In this document: positions 8,089 through 15,508 of the stretch, piece after piece
Numbering within the stretch: position 1 is the first letter of the stretch
Layout: each line of letters opens with the position of its first letter
Assembly: GCA_003280895.1 (NCBI GenBank)
Contig: QCDM01000003.1
Coordinates: forward strand, 62,001-126,000
Length of the DNA stretch: 64,000 nucleotides
Reading direction: 5' to 3'
From: Prochlorococcus sp. AG-355-I20
Lineage (GTDB): Bacteria; Cyanobacteriota; Cyanobacteriia; PCC-6307; Cyanobiaceae
Translations under genes and position numbers: made by a program
Notes under the pieces: generated by a model
Seen by the model: the letters and a program-made list of their open reading frames with translations, nothing else
Told to the model about the DNA's origin: nothing
Database searches by the model: none

Positions 8089-8268
8089 TCAGAATATATT
8101 CAGAGTCCTTAAATAATAAAAACCGCCTATTAGAAAAGGTAATAATATTCCAATAAATAAAAATATGGATTTCTTTGATTCGCCTTCTGATATAGGGTTA
8201 ATTTCTGGTTCAATTGCAAAACCGTTTTGTCTACCACCGCTTTCGGTTGTATAACCTTTTTTATTCAT
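8089..8268 (-). CDS. psb34: Psb34-like (Ssl1498-family) photosystem II assembly protein
   Basis: A 59-residue protein, ATG at 8268. The N-terminal GYTTESGGRQNGFAIEPE matches the YTxExGGRxNxFAxEP signature of the Ssl1498 family, now called Psb34. It is followed by one transmembrane helix (about 36-53). In other cyanobacteria Psb34 binds near CP47 during late photosystem II assembly, in the same region as high-light-inducible proteins. Located by motif only; the assembly role is from the family. Confidence 0.75.
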   Translation of the reverse strand: MNKKGYTTESGGRQNGFAIEPEINPISEGESKKSIFLFIGILLPFLIGGFYYLRTLNIF

Positions 8269-8353
8269 AAGAAAAATAATCTAAGCAGATTATCTCATGT
8301 AAAAACTTATTTAAAAAAATTTTTTACATTTAGAATTAAACTAATTTTATGAT

Positions 8354-8488
8354 CTAATAATTGATTTCGATTTGAGATTTCAATTTGGCAGCTTTTTTTA
8401 AAAGACCTACAACTTCCTTACGGCCAGTAGCAAACTCAGCCTTGTTAAGTAATTCACTATATTTTTTTGAGATTTCTCTATGATTCAT
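8354..8488 (-). CDS. 44-residue basic hypothetical protein
   Basis: An ATG-TAG frame of 45 codons encoding a basic, probably all-helical peptide (ISKKYSELLNKAEFATGRKE, then LLKKAAKLKSQ). No membrane segment. The ATGRKE stretch resembles a phosphate- or nucleic-acid-binding turn, but no family is recognised. Confidence 0.5.
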   Translation of the reverse strand: MNHREISKKYSELLNKAEFATGRKEVVGLLKKAAKLKSQIEINY

Positions 8489-8574
8489 CTTGAATACTAA
8501 CTTTTTTAAATTATAAAGTTATTAAAAATATTTTTTGTATAAAAGATATCAAAATAGAGTTTAAGTACCTTTAC

Positions 8575-8877
8575 CTATTTGAACCAACCTTTTTTCTTTG
8601 GTTTAATCTCTTCTTTAATGACTTCTTTTTTTCTCCCAAATAATCCCTTTTTTTGGACTGGTAAATTCTCTTCAACAGGTTTAGATTTTCTGTTAAATAA
8701 GCCTTTTTTTTGTTCTTTTTTAATTGATTCTTTTGTGTCGGAAATCTTTATTTTTTTAGGATTTGATTTTGAATTTTTAGGTTTTCTATCTGCGAATAAA
8801 GTTTGATATACAAAAAAACCAAAAACAGCAAAGAAGCCTAATGCTTGTACTAGAGCAGTTCCAAGATTATCAAACAT
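8575..8877 (-). CDS. Membrane-anchored Lys-rich repeat protein
   Basis: 100 residues. One N-terminal helix (about 7-27) is followed by a strongly basic tail with three related KKGLF/KKGWF motifs (KKGLFNRK, KKGLFGRK, KKGWFK). Start ATG follows directly after the TAA of the upstream gene, so the two are probably translationally coupled. The basic tail could bind nucleic acid or acidic lipid; that is a guess. Confidence 0.6.
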   Translation of the reverse strand: MFDNLGTALVQALGFFAVFGFFVYQTLFADRKPKNSKSNPKKIKISDTKESIKKEQKKGLFNRKSKPVEENLPVQKKGLFGRKKEVIKEEIKPKKKGWFK

Positions 8878-9063
8878 TTAGGCCTCAACTTTGTATAGTA
8901 ATTCTTTTTCTTTATCTTCTATGCATTTTTTATCATCAGACAAGCATTCAATTTCTGCCTTCTTATCAGTATGAGAACTGCATCCACCTGCATTTGCATT
9001 AGATATTGAAAACAAAGTTAGTGCTCCTAAAATTAAGGCGCATGAGGTGTTAATCGGTTTCAT
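8878..9063 (-). CDS. Small secreted Cys-containing protein
   Basis: About 61 residues from the preferred ATG at 9063; an upstream ATG at 9099 would add 12 residues. It has a signal peptide (MKPINTSCALILGALTLFS) with a cleavage site near NANA-GG. The mature peptide has three Cys (GGCSSHTDKKAEIECLSDDKKC), probably oxidised in the periplasm or lumen. Its stop abuts the ATG of the next gene (TAAATG). Family unknown. Confidence 0.6.
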   Translation of the reverse strand: MKPINTSCALILGALTLFSISNANAGGCSSHTDKKAEIECLSDDKKCIEDKEKELLYKVEA

Positions 9064-9148
9064 GAGTTTTATTTTTATTATGGAAAAATAATTTCGCAAT
9101 TGCGAAGATAATCTTCTCTTCTGCTAAAAATATCCCCTTTTTATATAT

Positions 9149-9328
9149 CTATTTGTAGTAATTAACTAAATCAATAATTAATATTGATATTAATGAAAAA
9201 CCTAAAATGAAAGGTAAATAAGGATATTTATTTAAAATTTTGTTTAATTGATTTTTCGATGTTTGTTTTTCCTTTTTCTTTTCTCTAGGTGGTAAGCCTA
9301 ACTCTTCCCTTCTCTTAGCTTCTCCCAT
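9149..9328 (-). CDS. DUF2839-like small membrane protein
   Basis: 59 residues with the start MGEAKRREELGLPPREKK. This MGEAKRRxxLGLPPR opening is typical of a small cyanobacterial family (DUF2839 or close). One transmembrane helix follows (about 38-56). No function is known. Confidence 0.62.
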   Translation of the reverse strand: MGEAKRREELGLPPREKKKEKQTSKNQLNKILNKYPYLPFILGFSLISILIIDLVNYYK

Positions 9329-9453
9329 AATTTATTAAACAATTTAAGACTATTTTATACACTTAGAAAAAGTAGTGTATTGTTCTTGATTTAAATTATT
9401 AACGGTTAATTAAGTTTAAAATTTGGATATATTAAAATTATACAAAAAATTAC

Positions 9454-9561
9454 ATGATAGAAGTAGTTTGGTCAGTAAATATAATGATTGCAATACTGAT
9501 TATAGGTGTTGCCTGGGTTCTTTATTACATATTTACTTATGATCAAAAATTTACTTCCTAG
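9454..9561 (+). CDS. 35-residue single-span membrane protein
   Basis: An ATG-TAG frame of 36 codons that is almost entirely one transmembrane helix (SVNIMIAILIIGVAWVLYYI). The size is like small photosystem or cytochrome subunits, but the sequence fits none I know. It ends 4 bp before the Nif11-like gene, so the two may be cotranslated. Confidence 0.45.
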   Translation: MIEVVWSVNIMIAILIIGVAWVLYYIFTYDQKFTS

Positions 9562-9565
9562 ATAA

Positions 9566-9748
9566 ATGTCAGATAAAGATCTAAGTAATTTTCTAAAAAA
9601 AATAGAGCAACTTAATCAAATTGCTGAGCTAATAAAAAATAATCCTAGTAAAAAGTTATCCCTTTCAAAATGCAAGAATCATGATGAAGTAATTAGATTA
9701 ACCACTGAATGGGGTTTTGATATTGGTAAAAGATGGGGAGAATATTAA
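9566..9748 (+). CDS. Nif11-like small peptide
   Basis: 60 residues: DKDLSNFLKKIEQLNQIAEL at the N-terminus, then HDEVIRLTTEWGFDIGKRWGE. The pattern (LxxFLxKI...L...xDxVIxLAxExGFxI) resembles the Nif11 leader-type domain. There is no Gly-Gly cleavage site or Cys-rich core, and no modification enzyme lies nearby. It is therefore probably not a lanthipeptide precursor, but a small protein of the same fold. Confidence 0.6.
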   Translation: MSDKDLSNFLKKIEQLNQIAELIKNNPSKKLSLSKCKNHDEVIRLTTEWGFDIGKRWGEY

Positions 9749-9833
9749 TTGATTTTATTACCAGCATTATTAAAATTGCCATCAACTTCAAATTAAATTC
9801 CTAAGATTAATTAGTATTTCTTGTATTGGAGTT

Positions 9834-10583
9834 ATGAAAGAAATTGGAGAGATAAAGTCAAATATATATAAAATAGCTGCTGTTACAGATAGAGGGCAAA
9901 GATTAAATAAATTAATTTCTCCTATGTATGAGGAAAAAGCTAATGAAATGGATGAATTGATTGATACTCTTAAAGACTTTAGTTTTGAAATATCAGAAAA
10001 ATTATTGTCTGGAGAGTGGGAATTGATTTTTTCTAATGTTGAATTATTTCGAAGTTCTCCTTTCTTCCTTGCTATTGAAAAGGCATTAAATGATGAATTT
10101 AAAAGTAATCTTTTTTTTAAATTACATCAATTGCAAGTAGGATCCTTTGGTATATCAACGATTGGGAGAATTGCTCAAAAGATTGATTTTGAAAAAAAAG
10201 AATTTATATCTACTTTTGACACTACAATATTTGGGCTCACAACAATTCCTATCTTAGGTTGGTTCAAACTATTGCCTACTTTTGGTGGAAGAGTAATAAC
10301 CCTAGCAAGTGATTTAGTTTTAAGAAATAATTTACTTGATATGAACCTACAAAAGACAAAAGTTTCCAAAGTTGATGGACTTAATAAGATTCCATTATTT
10401 AGTGAATTACTTATGGATAGATGGTATCCAGTTAAGGAGGTATGGAATAAGTTACCTTGGAATAAAGAATCGCCAAATTGCCAGGTTTCAATTGTATATT
10501 TAGACGATGAAATGAGAATTATGAAGGATATGTATGGGTCTATCTTTATTTATATAAGGCCTTCAATTTCATTGTTGAATTAA
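9834..10583 (+). CDS. PAP/fibrillin-family protein, long paralogue
   Basis: 249 residues. It carries the PAP/fibrillin lipocalin-like features: LLSGEWELIFSNVELFRSSP, a central beta region (GRIAQKIDFEKKEFISTFD) and a C-terminal QVSIVYLDDEMRIMKDMYGS. It probably associates with thylakoid lipids or carotenoid/quinone bodies. It is about 70 residues longer than the copy at 6863-7405, mostly from an extra middle segment (about 125-190). Confidence 0.78.
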   Translation: MKEIGEIKSNIYKIAAVTDRGQRLNKLISPMYEEKANEMDELIDTLKDFSFEISEKLLSGEWELIFSNVELFRSSPFFLAIEKALNDEFKSNLFFKLHQLQVGSFGISTIGRIAQKIDFEKKEFISTFDTTIFGLTTIPILGWFKLLPTFGGRVITLASDLVLRNNLLDMNLQKTKVSKVDGLNKIPLFSELLMDRWYPVKEVWNKLPWNKESPNCQVSIVYLDDEMRIMKDMYGSIFIYIRPSISLLN

Positions 10584-10735
10584 AATTCAATCTCAAATGA
10601 TTAAGTAAAAAACTGAATAATATTTATGGAATTTATAGGATGAATCCATTAAAAATTTTTTTAAAGATAAATTAATAAAAAAATCTCACATCTTAAATAC
10701 AAATAAGTTATGTTCATAATGAACTTTTTTTTATT

Positions 10736-11050
10736 ATGCTTAGAAATCAAGAAAAAAATTCAGTTGTTAGAGGAATATTCCTAATAGGAGGTTGGGGCTT
10801 AGGTTTAGACAGATTCTATGAGGGAGACAGAAAAGGTGGCTTTTTATCAATCATTGGTTGGAGTATCACATTTTTTAGCTTTATCTTTCTTAAATGTTCG
10901 GGTTACGAATATGTTGAGGGTGTGAAGAATTATTCAGATTATTCCCCTAACCCCTTAATAGTATTACCTTTGCTGGCAGGAGCATATGGTGGCTTTCTAA
11001 TAATTAAGAAGGCATTTAGATTAGCAAAGCAATTTGAGAATGCCGAATAA
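10736..11050 (+). CDS. TM2-domain membrane protein
   Basis: 104 residues. The GIFLIGGWGLGLDRFYEGDR block followed by GGFLSIIGW matches the TM2 domain: two helices joined by a short turn with a D-R-F-Y motif. A third hydrophobic segment (about 75-92) follows. Function unknown. Confidence 0.7.
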   Translation: MLRNQEKNSVVRGIFLIGGWGLGLDRFYEGDRKGGFLSIIGWSITFFSFIFLKCSGYEYVEGVKNYSDYSPNPLIVLPLLAGAYGGFLIIKKAFRLAKQFENAE

Positions 11051-11068
11051 TAATACCAGCAGGCAAAT

Positions 11069-11230
11069 TCAAGATAATAATCCAGATCCTTTCAAATAAA
11101 ATTTAAATAAAAGAATAACTAGAAGGTTTACTATTGCTAAGGCTACTAAACCATTTCTGTTTTTTACATCTAATTTCTTGACTAAATTAGAAAGATAAAC
11201 GACTGGATTTTCCGGCTCTTTATTATCCAA
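11069..11230 (-). CDS. 53-residue single-span membrane protein (TTG start)
   Basis: A frame of 54 codons from TTG at 11230 to TGA at 11069-11071. An in-frame TAA two codons upstream leaves TTG as the only usable start. It has a polar N-terminus (NKEPENPVVYLSNLVKKLD) and one transmembrane helix (about 27-46). Not recognised. Confidence 0.42.
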   Translation of the reverse strand: MDNKEPENPVVYLSNLVKKLDVKNRNGLVALAIVNLLVILLFKFYLKGSGLLS

Positions 11231-11326
11231 ATTTTATTTAAATATTAATTTGACAAGAAAATATCACAGTTTTATTTGAAGAATCAAAATTGTAAAGATG
11301 ATTATCCAAAAAGAAATAAATAATTT

Positions 11327-11701
11327 CTAACCCATAATTCCAGCATTTCTTAAAAACGCTTTACCCATATTGCCAATTACAAAAAATAGAGACAAATTAA
11401 TTAAAAGGATTATTAATAATGCCAACATTTTATAGTTTGGATTTGTTGAAATTCCATCAAATCCATTATTAAGAAATCTTTTAAAAAGTGATTTGTCAAT
11501 TTTTGGTTTTTGTTGCTCAGAATCAAGTTTTACTTTTTCTTCTAAAGAATCTTGACTACTTGCTTTCTCTAGAAATTCTGTAAATTCTTTAACATTTTCT
11601 TCTTTTTTAATCCCCTCATTAAGATCTTTATTGTCTTCATTCAAATTGGGGGACGACTCGATTGAATTATTTTCCTCAGGATTAAGTTTTGAATCTTCCA
11701 A
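11327..11701 (-). CDS. C-terminally anchored acidic protein, hypothetical
   Basis: 124 residues. The first ~75 are acidic and probably disordered (EENNSIESSPNLNEDNKD), followed by a C-terminal transmembrane helix (about 94-113). It is a tail-anchored layout with a cytosolic disordered domain. No family recognised. Confidence 0.55.
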   Translation of the reverse strand: MEDSKLNPEENNSIESSPNLNEDNKDLNEGIKKEENVKEFTEFLEKASSQDSLEEKVKLDSEQQKPKIDKSLFKRFLNNGFDGISTNPNYKMLALLIILLINLSLFFVIGNMGKAFLRNAGIMG

Positions 11702-11716
11702 ATTAGTATTAAATGC

Positions 11717-11798
11717 TAGGAGTATATTACACCATAAAAAAAACCCACTCGATCTATTGAAGAGAGGGTTAGCTAAGGTTAAAGTTCTTATACTCCTA
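11717..11798. repeat. Perfect 10-bp inverted repeat enclosing the hairpin
   Basis: TAGGAGTATA at 11717-11726 and its exact complement TATACTCCTA at 11789-11798 flank the terminator hairpin. Nothing else explains them. They could be paired RNA arms or a protein-binding pair. Confidence 0.6.
11735..11770 (-). terminator. Rho-independent terminator without an obvious gene
   Basis: On the minus strand AACCCTCTC and GAGTGGGTT form a 9-bp stem with one mismatch and a loop of about 11 bases, followed by a run of U. No minus-strand gene lies to its right; the next gene is on the plus strand. It may end a short minus-strand RNA starting near 11785-11800, where a TATTAT-like -10 box is visible. Confidence 0.6.
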
Positions 11799-11885
11799 TA
11801 ATAATTTATTTTGATTAAGTTTGCGGTTGAAGCATAATGAAGTTTTAATTTAGATTAAATTCAAGGTGATTTTTTTTTAGTAAAT

Positions 11886-12092
11886 ATGTTAGATGCGAAT
11901 ACTAAAAAAGCATGTAAAAATGATCCCTCAATAAGAGAAATTAAAATTAGAAATATAGAATATGCTATTGAACAAGCAGAATTGATGATAAAAGAATCAA
12001 ATATGAGCCAAGAAGAATTAATCTTTTTAAAAAGAAAAATATCGGACTCAAGACAGGATTTAGAAATACTTTATTTAATGAAAATTCAATGA
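11886..12092 (+). CDS. Small helical hypothetical protein
   Basis: 68 residues, charged and probably a coiled coil or helical hairpin (EIKIRNIEYAIEQAELMIKE, then LKRKISDSRQDLEILYLMK). No membrane segment. Not recognised. Confidence 0.55.
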   Translation: MLDANTKKACKNDPSIREIKIRNIEYAIEQAELMIKESNMSQEELIFLKRKISDSRQDLEILYLMKIQ

Positions 12093-12209
12093 ATATAAAT
12101 TTTTTAATCTTTTAAAAGAATTTAATTTTTGCAAAGAAAATTAATTTGTATATTTGAAGACTTATAAAGTTTAAAGGGAATGTAATCATTTTGTATAAAG
12201 GTTCTTGTT

Positions 12210-12311
12210 ATGTCTAAAAATAATCTATATATACCTTTAAAGATTGTTCCATACATCTTCATTTCAATGACTGCCATAGCAATTACAGCAGCTACATATG
12301 TAATTACTTAG
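12210..12311 (+). CDS. 33-residue single-span membrane protein
   Basis: A 34-codon ATG-TAG frame that is mostly one transmembrane helix (VPYIFISMTAIAITAATYV). The size is that of a photosynthetic small subunit, but the sequence fits no Psb, Psa or Pet subunit I know. Confidence 0.42.
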   Translation: MSKNNLYIPLKIVPYIFISMTAIAITAATYVIT

Positions 12312-12375
12312 TTCTTTAAGCTATGTAAAGTTTCTAGATATTAAGTAAATTAAAATATTTGTAGTAACTAATTTT

Positions 12376-12618
12376 ATGAATAAATTCAAAATAGCAATTT
12401 TTACAATATCAATAATCATATTATCCCTAATTGGGATTAAAAAATTAATTTATATAAATCAAGTTAAAGATATAAAAAATAAAGAGGAATCATTCTTAAA
12501 TGAATCTATACGTGTTTTAAATGAATGTTTCGATCTAGAAAATAAAAATAAAAGAACTCTTAATAAATCAATTGAATTAATTGAATATTGTCTAGAGGAA
12601 TATGGTTATAAAAACTGA
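12376..12618 (+). CDS. Membrane-anchored small hypothetical protein
   Basis: 80 residues: an N-terminal helix (about 5-24) that may be a signal anchor, then a charged helical region with two Cys (LNECFDLE, IEYCLEE). Not recognised. Confidence 0.52.
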   Translation: MNKFKIAIFTISIIILSLIGIKKLIYINQVKDIKNKEESFLNESIRVLNECFDLENKNKRTLNKSIELIEYCLEEYGYKN

Positions 12619-12744
12619 TTTCAAAACTTGAATGATGAATTTCCTTAATACTCCACTAATATGCAAATAAAAATTTCTTATCAATAATCTTGTTATGTTC
12701 AATAATTATTTATTAATAATATTTTCCTAATTTTATTTTTTAAA

Positions 12745-13152
12745 ATGACTAAAGTTAAATGTTCTTATTTAGGAAATTTAAACTGTGAGGCTATTCATCT
12801 ACAATCTGGAAGTCTTATTAGAACTGATGCACCTTTAGATCACTGCGGTAAAGGTGAAAGTTTTTCCCCAACTGATTTATTAGCAACATCTCTAGGTACT
12901 TGCCTGCTAACCATCATGGCAATCAAAGCCAAATCGAAAGAATTTGATTTGAAAGGTATATATTTAAATATTGAAAAGGTAATGACACAAAATAGCGAGA
13001 GGAAGATAAAAGAACTAATAATAGATATTTTTATACCAGAGAGCACTTCTAATGAAACTATTGATTTTTTGAAAAAAGCTTCCAAAGAATGTCCAGTTAC
13101 AAGAAATTTATCTCAAGAAATAGATATTAAAATTAGTTGGCATCATGAATAA
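12745..13152 (+). CDS. OsmC/Ohr-family protein
   Basis: 135 residues of the OsmC fold, a family of thiol-dependent hydroperoxide reductases. Seen: SFSPTDLLATSLGTCLLTIM with the first Cys, and the second conserved Cys in SKECPVTRNLS. With two Cys placed as in OsmC, reduction of organic hydroperoxides is plausible. Together with the peroxidase at the left edge it suggests a small oxidative-defence component. OsmC versus YhfA-like subtype is unresolved. Confidence 0.83.
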   Translation: MTKVKCSYLGNLNCEAIHLQSGSLIRTDAPLDHCGKGESFSPTDLLATSLGTCLLTIMAIKAKSKEFDLKGIYLNIEKVMTQNSERKIKELIIDIFIPESTSNETIDFLKKASKECPVTRNLSQEIDIKISWHHE

Positions 13153-13182
13153 ATCTCAAACATAGTAATTACATAAAAAATA

Positions 13183-13293
13183 ATGAAATACTTTATTGGA
13201 ATAATCATTCTTTTATTTGGAATATATATAATGACAGACTTGGCATTAAAGACTAGATATAGAAGGAAAAGACTTTCAAAAGGAAAAAAATAA
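13183..13293 (+). CDS. 36-residue single-span basic membrane protein
   Basis: A 37-codon frame: KYFIGIIILLFGIYIMTDLA forms one helix, followed by a strongly basic tail (RYRRKRLSKGKK). Positive-inside topology is clear. Lies 30 bp after osmC. No family recognised. Confidence 0.42.
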   Translation: MKYFIGIIILLFGIYIMTDLALKTRYRRKRLSKGKK

Positions 13294-13368
13294 ATCCTAT
13301 AAATTTTAATATTGCAGGTTAAGGAAATAGATTTATTTTTGTACTGAGAATAAAGGCATATTTTATTT

Positions 13369-13653
13369 TTATTTTTTTACTATTTTTTGGTCAATCAAAC
13401 TAATCAAAGGGATCATGAAATTTACATTTATTCCAACAGTGCACCATGTATAAATAATAAGAAAAAATATTTGTATAAATAAATTAGGGGGTAAGGTGAA
13501 AAATATTTTGAAAAACCCTCCAATGAATAATACCAATATTCCAATTTGCAAAAGACCTTTGATTATCCATTTAACTCCACTTTTTTTAATATTTATATAA
13601 AACCAGCAAAAAACAAAACTAGATAACAATAAATATATAAAATTTATGATCAT
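13369..13653 (-). CDS. Three-span membrane protein, hypothetical
   Basis: 94 residues, hydrophobic, with three predicted helices (about 1-20, 32-54, 58-85). Contains WIIKGLLQIGILVLFIGG. No family recognised. Confidence 0.5.
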   Translation of the reverse strand: MIINFIYLLLSSFVFCWFYINIKKSGVKWIIKGLLQIGILVLFIGGFFKIFFTLPPNLFIQIFFLIIYTWCTVGINVNFMIPLISLIDQKIVKK

Positions 13654-13792
13654 CTTTTCAAAGAAAATCTAATAAACTTGCCATTATCAAGGCATGATGA
13701 CAATTATCACTTTTTTATCTGCTAATTTTTTTTAAAAATGGAAAAGTTATACAAAAAACAATAAAAATAAATTATTTTTTTTACTTTTTATC

Positions 13793-14176
13793 TTAAAACA
13801 TTTTTGATTTTAGTAAATCAACTCTTTTTTGATTCACTCCCAAATCACTTTCTCCAACTCTTGATTCTGATCTTATTGATAAGATGTTTGATTCAGGTAG
13901 AAAGGATACTTCTAGGTCGTCAACATACTTCATCCATTTACTGGTTGCCTCAGCATGAAGATAATCGCCATCAATTTCTACAATCTCAGTTCTTGGAGTG
14001 TTTTCGATAAATGTTTTAATCTCTTCAAAAGGTTTCTCAATATTATTAACCTCCCATTCTTCTCGTACGCAATGAGCAATCTCTACACAAGGTTTTAGTT
14101 CTATATGTGAGGCAAATGATGAAGAAGGGAATAAAAAGCTTGAACAAATTAAAATTGTTAAAAAAAGTATTTGCAT
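13793..14176 (-). CDS. DUF1499-family secreted protein
   Basis: 127 residues with a signal peptide ending near SSSFA. The mature part matches DUF1499: CVEIAHCVREEW near its start, HAEATSKWMKYVDDLE, then ILSIRSESRVGESDLGVNQK and a closing RVDLLKSK. Two Cys near the mature N-terminus may pair. Location is periplasm or lumen; function unknown. Confidence 0.8.
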   Translation of the reverse strand: MQILFLTILICSSFLFPSSSFASHIELKPCVEIAHCVREEWEVNNIEKPFEEIKTFIENTPRTEIVEIDGDYLHAEATSKWMKYVDDLEVSFLPESNILSIRSESRVGESDLGVNQKRVDLLKSKMF

Positions 14177-14304
14177 TAACAGAAAATTTAACGACTCATA
14201 ATCTAACGAATTAAAGTACTATTTTGTAATGACGACATAATTAATTTGGAAGAAAGCATATTTGTTTTTATATTCAGAATTTAATATTTTTTCTAATAAT
14301 CCCC

Positions 14305-14400
14305 AAAAAAAAGATCTCTCAAAGAGAGATCTTTTTAAAATTGAATTATATCAAGTGTGTCCTTGTTTCCACTGAAATAAATCAATTCCTCCTACACACC
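14305..14400 (-). ncRNA. Yfr2-family small RNA
   Basis: On the minus strand a GGUGUGUAGGAGGAA start, a loop carrying AGUGGAAACAAGG, and a closing ACACAC arm form the fold of the cyanobacterial Yfr2 family, whose hallmark is GGAAACA in an exposed loop. A strong hairpin (AGATCTCTC/GAGAGATCT) with a U run ends it at 14305-14337. A GATATTTAAA -10-like box precedes it. The GUGUGU-AGGAG start is complementary to the Yfr1 core except for one missing base. Confidence 0.75.
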
Positions 14401-14469
14401 TTTTAAATATCACACCTAAATTCAAAATATGTAATGCTTAATAGACCTCTATTTTAACTGTCACATCTC

Positions 14470-14580
14470 AAAAAATACAAAAAGTACTCAAACTTTGCGG
14501 CCGAGTACTTTTAAAGTTATCAGAAAAAAGTGTGTGAGGAGTTTCTGATGTGTTTAATCTACTCCGTAGGTAATTTAAAA
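14470..14580 (-). ncRNA. Candidate small RNA carrying the Yfr1 core motif
   Basis: On the minus strand a TATACT -10 box (14587-14592) is followed by a stem ATCAGAAA/TTTCTGAT (14519-14526 with 14542-14549). Its loop carries ACTCCTCACACACT, identical over 14 nt to the core of Yfr1 in this window. A 10-bp hairpin (AAAAGTACTC/GAGTACTTTT, 14480-14512) with a U-rich tail follows and looks like a terminator. Read on the plus strand the loop would instead be the exact complement of Yfr1. Strand choice rests on the -10 box and U tract. Confidence 0.5.
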
Positions 14581-14664
14581 GGCTACAGTATAAATTACTA
14601 ATTATTTAAATCTTTAAGAAAATTGAACGTTAATGAAAAAAATAATCAAAAACATAAAAAATTC

Positions 14665-14799
14665 ATGAAAATCATTTACAAAAAAATCATTCTTATTATT
14701 TCGGCAATTGCTCTTTTTTCAGTAATAGTGGGTGTTGTCAAATATTCGCTTACTTATATTGAAAATAATCCCGAAAAATACTTACCTACACAAAAGTAG
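14665..14799 (+). CDS. 44-residue single-span membrane protein
   Basis: ATG-TAG frame of 45 codons: basic start (KIIYKKIILI), one helix (about 6-27) and a polar tail ending PEKYLPTQK. Bitopic with a short outside segment. Not recognised. Confidence 0.4.
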   Translation: MKIIYKKIILIISAIALFSVIVGVVKYSLTYIENNPEKYLPTQK

Positions 14800-14876
14800 G
14801 ACAAAAATTAAGTATAAATTCACTTCAAAAAATCTATAAAGTGTCTTAAATATGATCTACATTGACAGCTTGAGTC

Positions 14877-15020
14877 ATGAAAATCAAAAACACTTCAGTT
14901 CTTAATCAGAATAATATTCATTTAAGTCAATTTAAAAATAAGCATAAATATCAAATACTTGAAAATTATTGGAAGAAAAGAAAGAAAGAATGTGAAAAAA
15001 ATCTTTCAAAATTTTGCTAA
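14877..15020 (+). CDS. 47-residue basic hypothetical protein
   Basis: A 48-codon frame encoding a soluble, very basic peptide (ILENYWKKRKKECEKNLSKF) ending in Cys. Could bind nucleic acid; no family recognised. Ends 9 bp before the next gene, same strand. Confidence 0.42.
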   Translation: MKIKNTSVLNQNNIHLSQFKNKHKYQILENYWKKRKKECEKNLSKFC

Positions 15021-15029
15021 CCGATAATT

Positions 15030-15278
15030 ATGAATTTTATTTTTTCTTTTTTATTAGCATCTGTAATGTGGGTACAAGTTCCACAATGGGAAGCTGACTG
15101 GTCAAAATGTGCTGTAGATGTTCCCGATTCCTCATGTCACTGGTACGTAGCTGCTCCCGATAATACTTTTGGGGAAGGATTTAATTGGGAAAACGCTCCT
15201 TGGTTTGATGCTAATGGATTACAGGATGTAGCTAAGATTGAGAAAGAATCTGTAGTAGAAAAACTTCAGAATAACTAA
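15030..15278 (+). CDS. Small Trp-rich, possibly secreted protein
   Basis: 82 residues. A short hydrophobic start (NFIFSFLLASVMWVQV) may be a signal sequence. The body is rich in Trp and acidic residues (WEADWSKCAVDVPDSSCHWY, then GFNWENAPWFD), with two Cys. Not recognised. Confidence 0.55.
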   Translation: MNFIFSFLLASVMWVQVPQWEADWSKCAVDVPDSSCHWYVAAPDNTFGEGFNWENAPWFDANGLQDVAKIEKESVVEKLQNN

Positions 15279-15361
15279 AGTTTCTATTTCATCAATTAAA
15301 TTTTAAAAGTATTTAAATCTAGTTGTATAGTGGTTAACTTTTGATTAATTAAATAATTTTT

Positions 15362-15508
15362 ATGCGTTTCAAAGTAAGTCTCAAAAAAAATGGAAAGGAA
15401 TTTGATGAAGTTGTTATAGCCAATAATAAAAAAGAGGCTATGGAAGTAGCTTTAAAAAACAATCCAGAATCTCAAGCATTAAACTCTGATTGGACATTTA
15501 AGATTTAA
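15362..15508 (+). CDS. 48-residue small protein, hypothetical
   Basis: ATG at 15362, TAA at 15506-15508, directly abutting the stop of znuB on the other strand. The beta-alpha-beta-like peptide (RFKVSLKKNGKEFDEVVIA, then KKEAMEVALKNNPESQAL) looks like a compact fold. Not recognised. Confidence 0.52.
   Translation: MRFKVSLKKNGKEFDEVVIANNKKEAMEVALKNNPESQALNSDWTFKI

Noticed and set aside
14177..14304. Gene in the gap before the small-RNA loci
   Set aside because: No reading frame or motif of interest; treated as leader and intergenic sequence.
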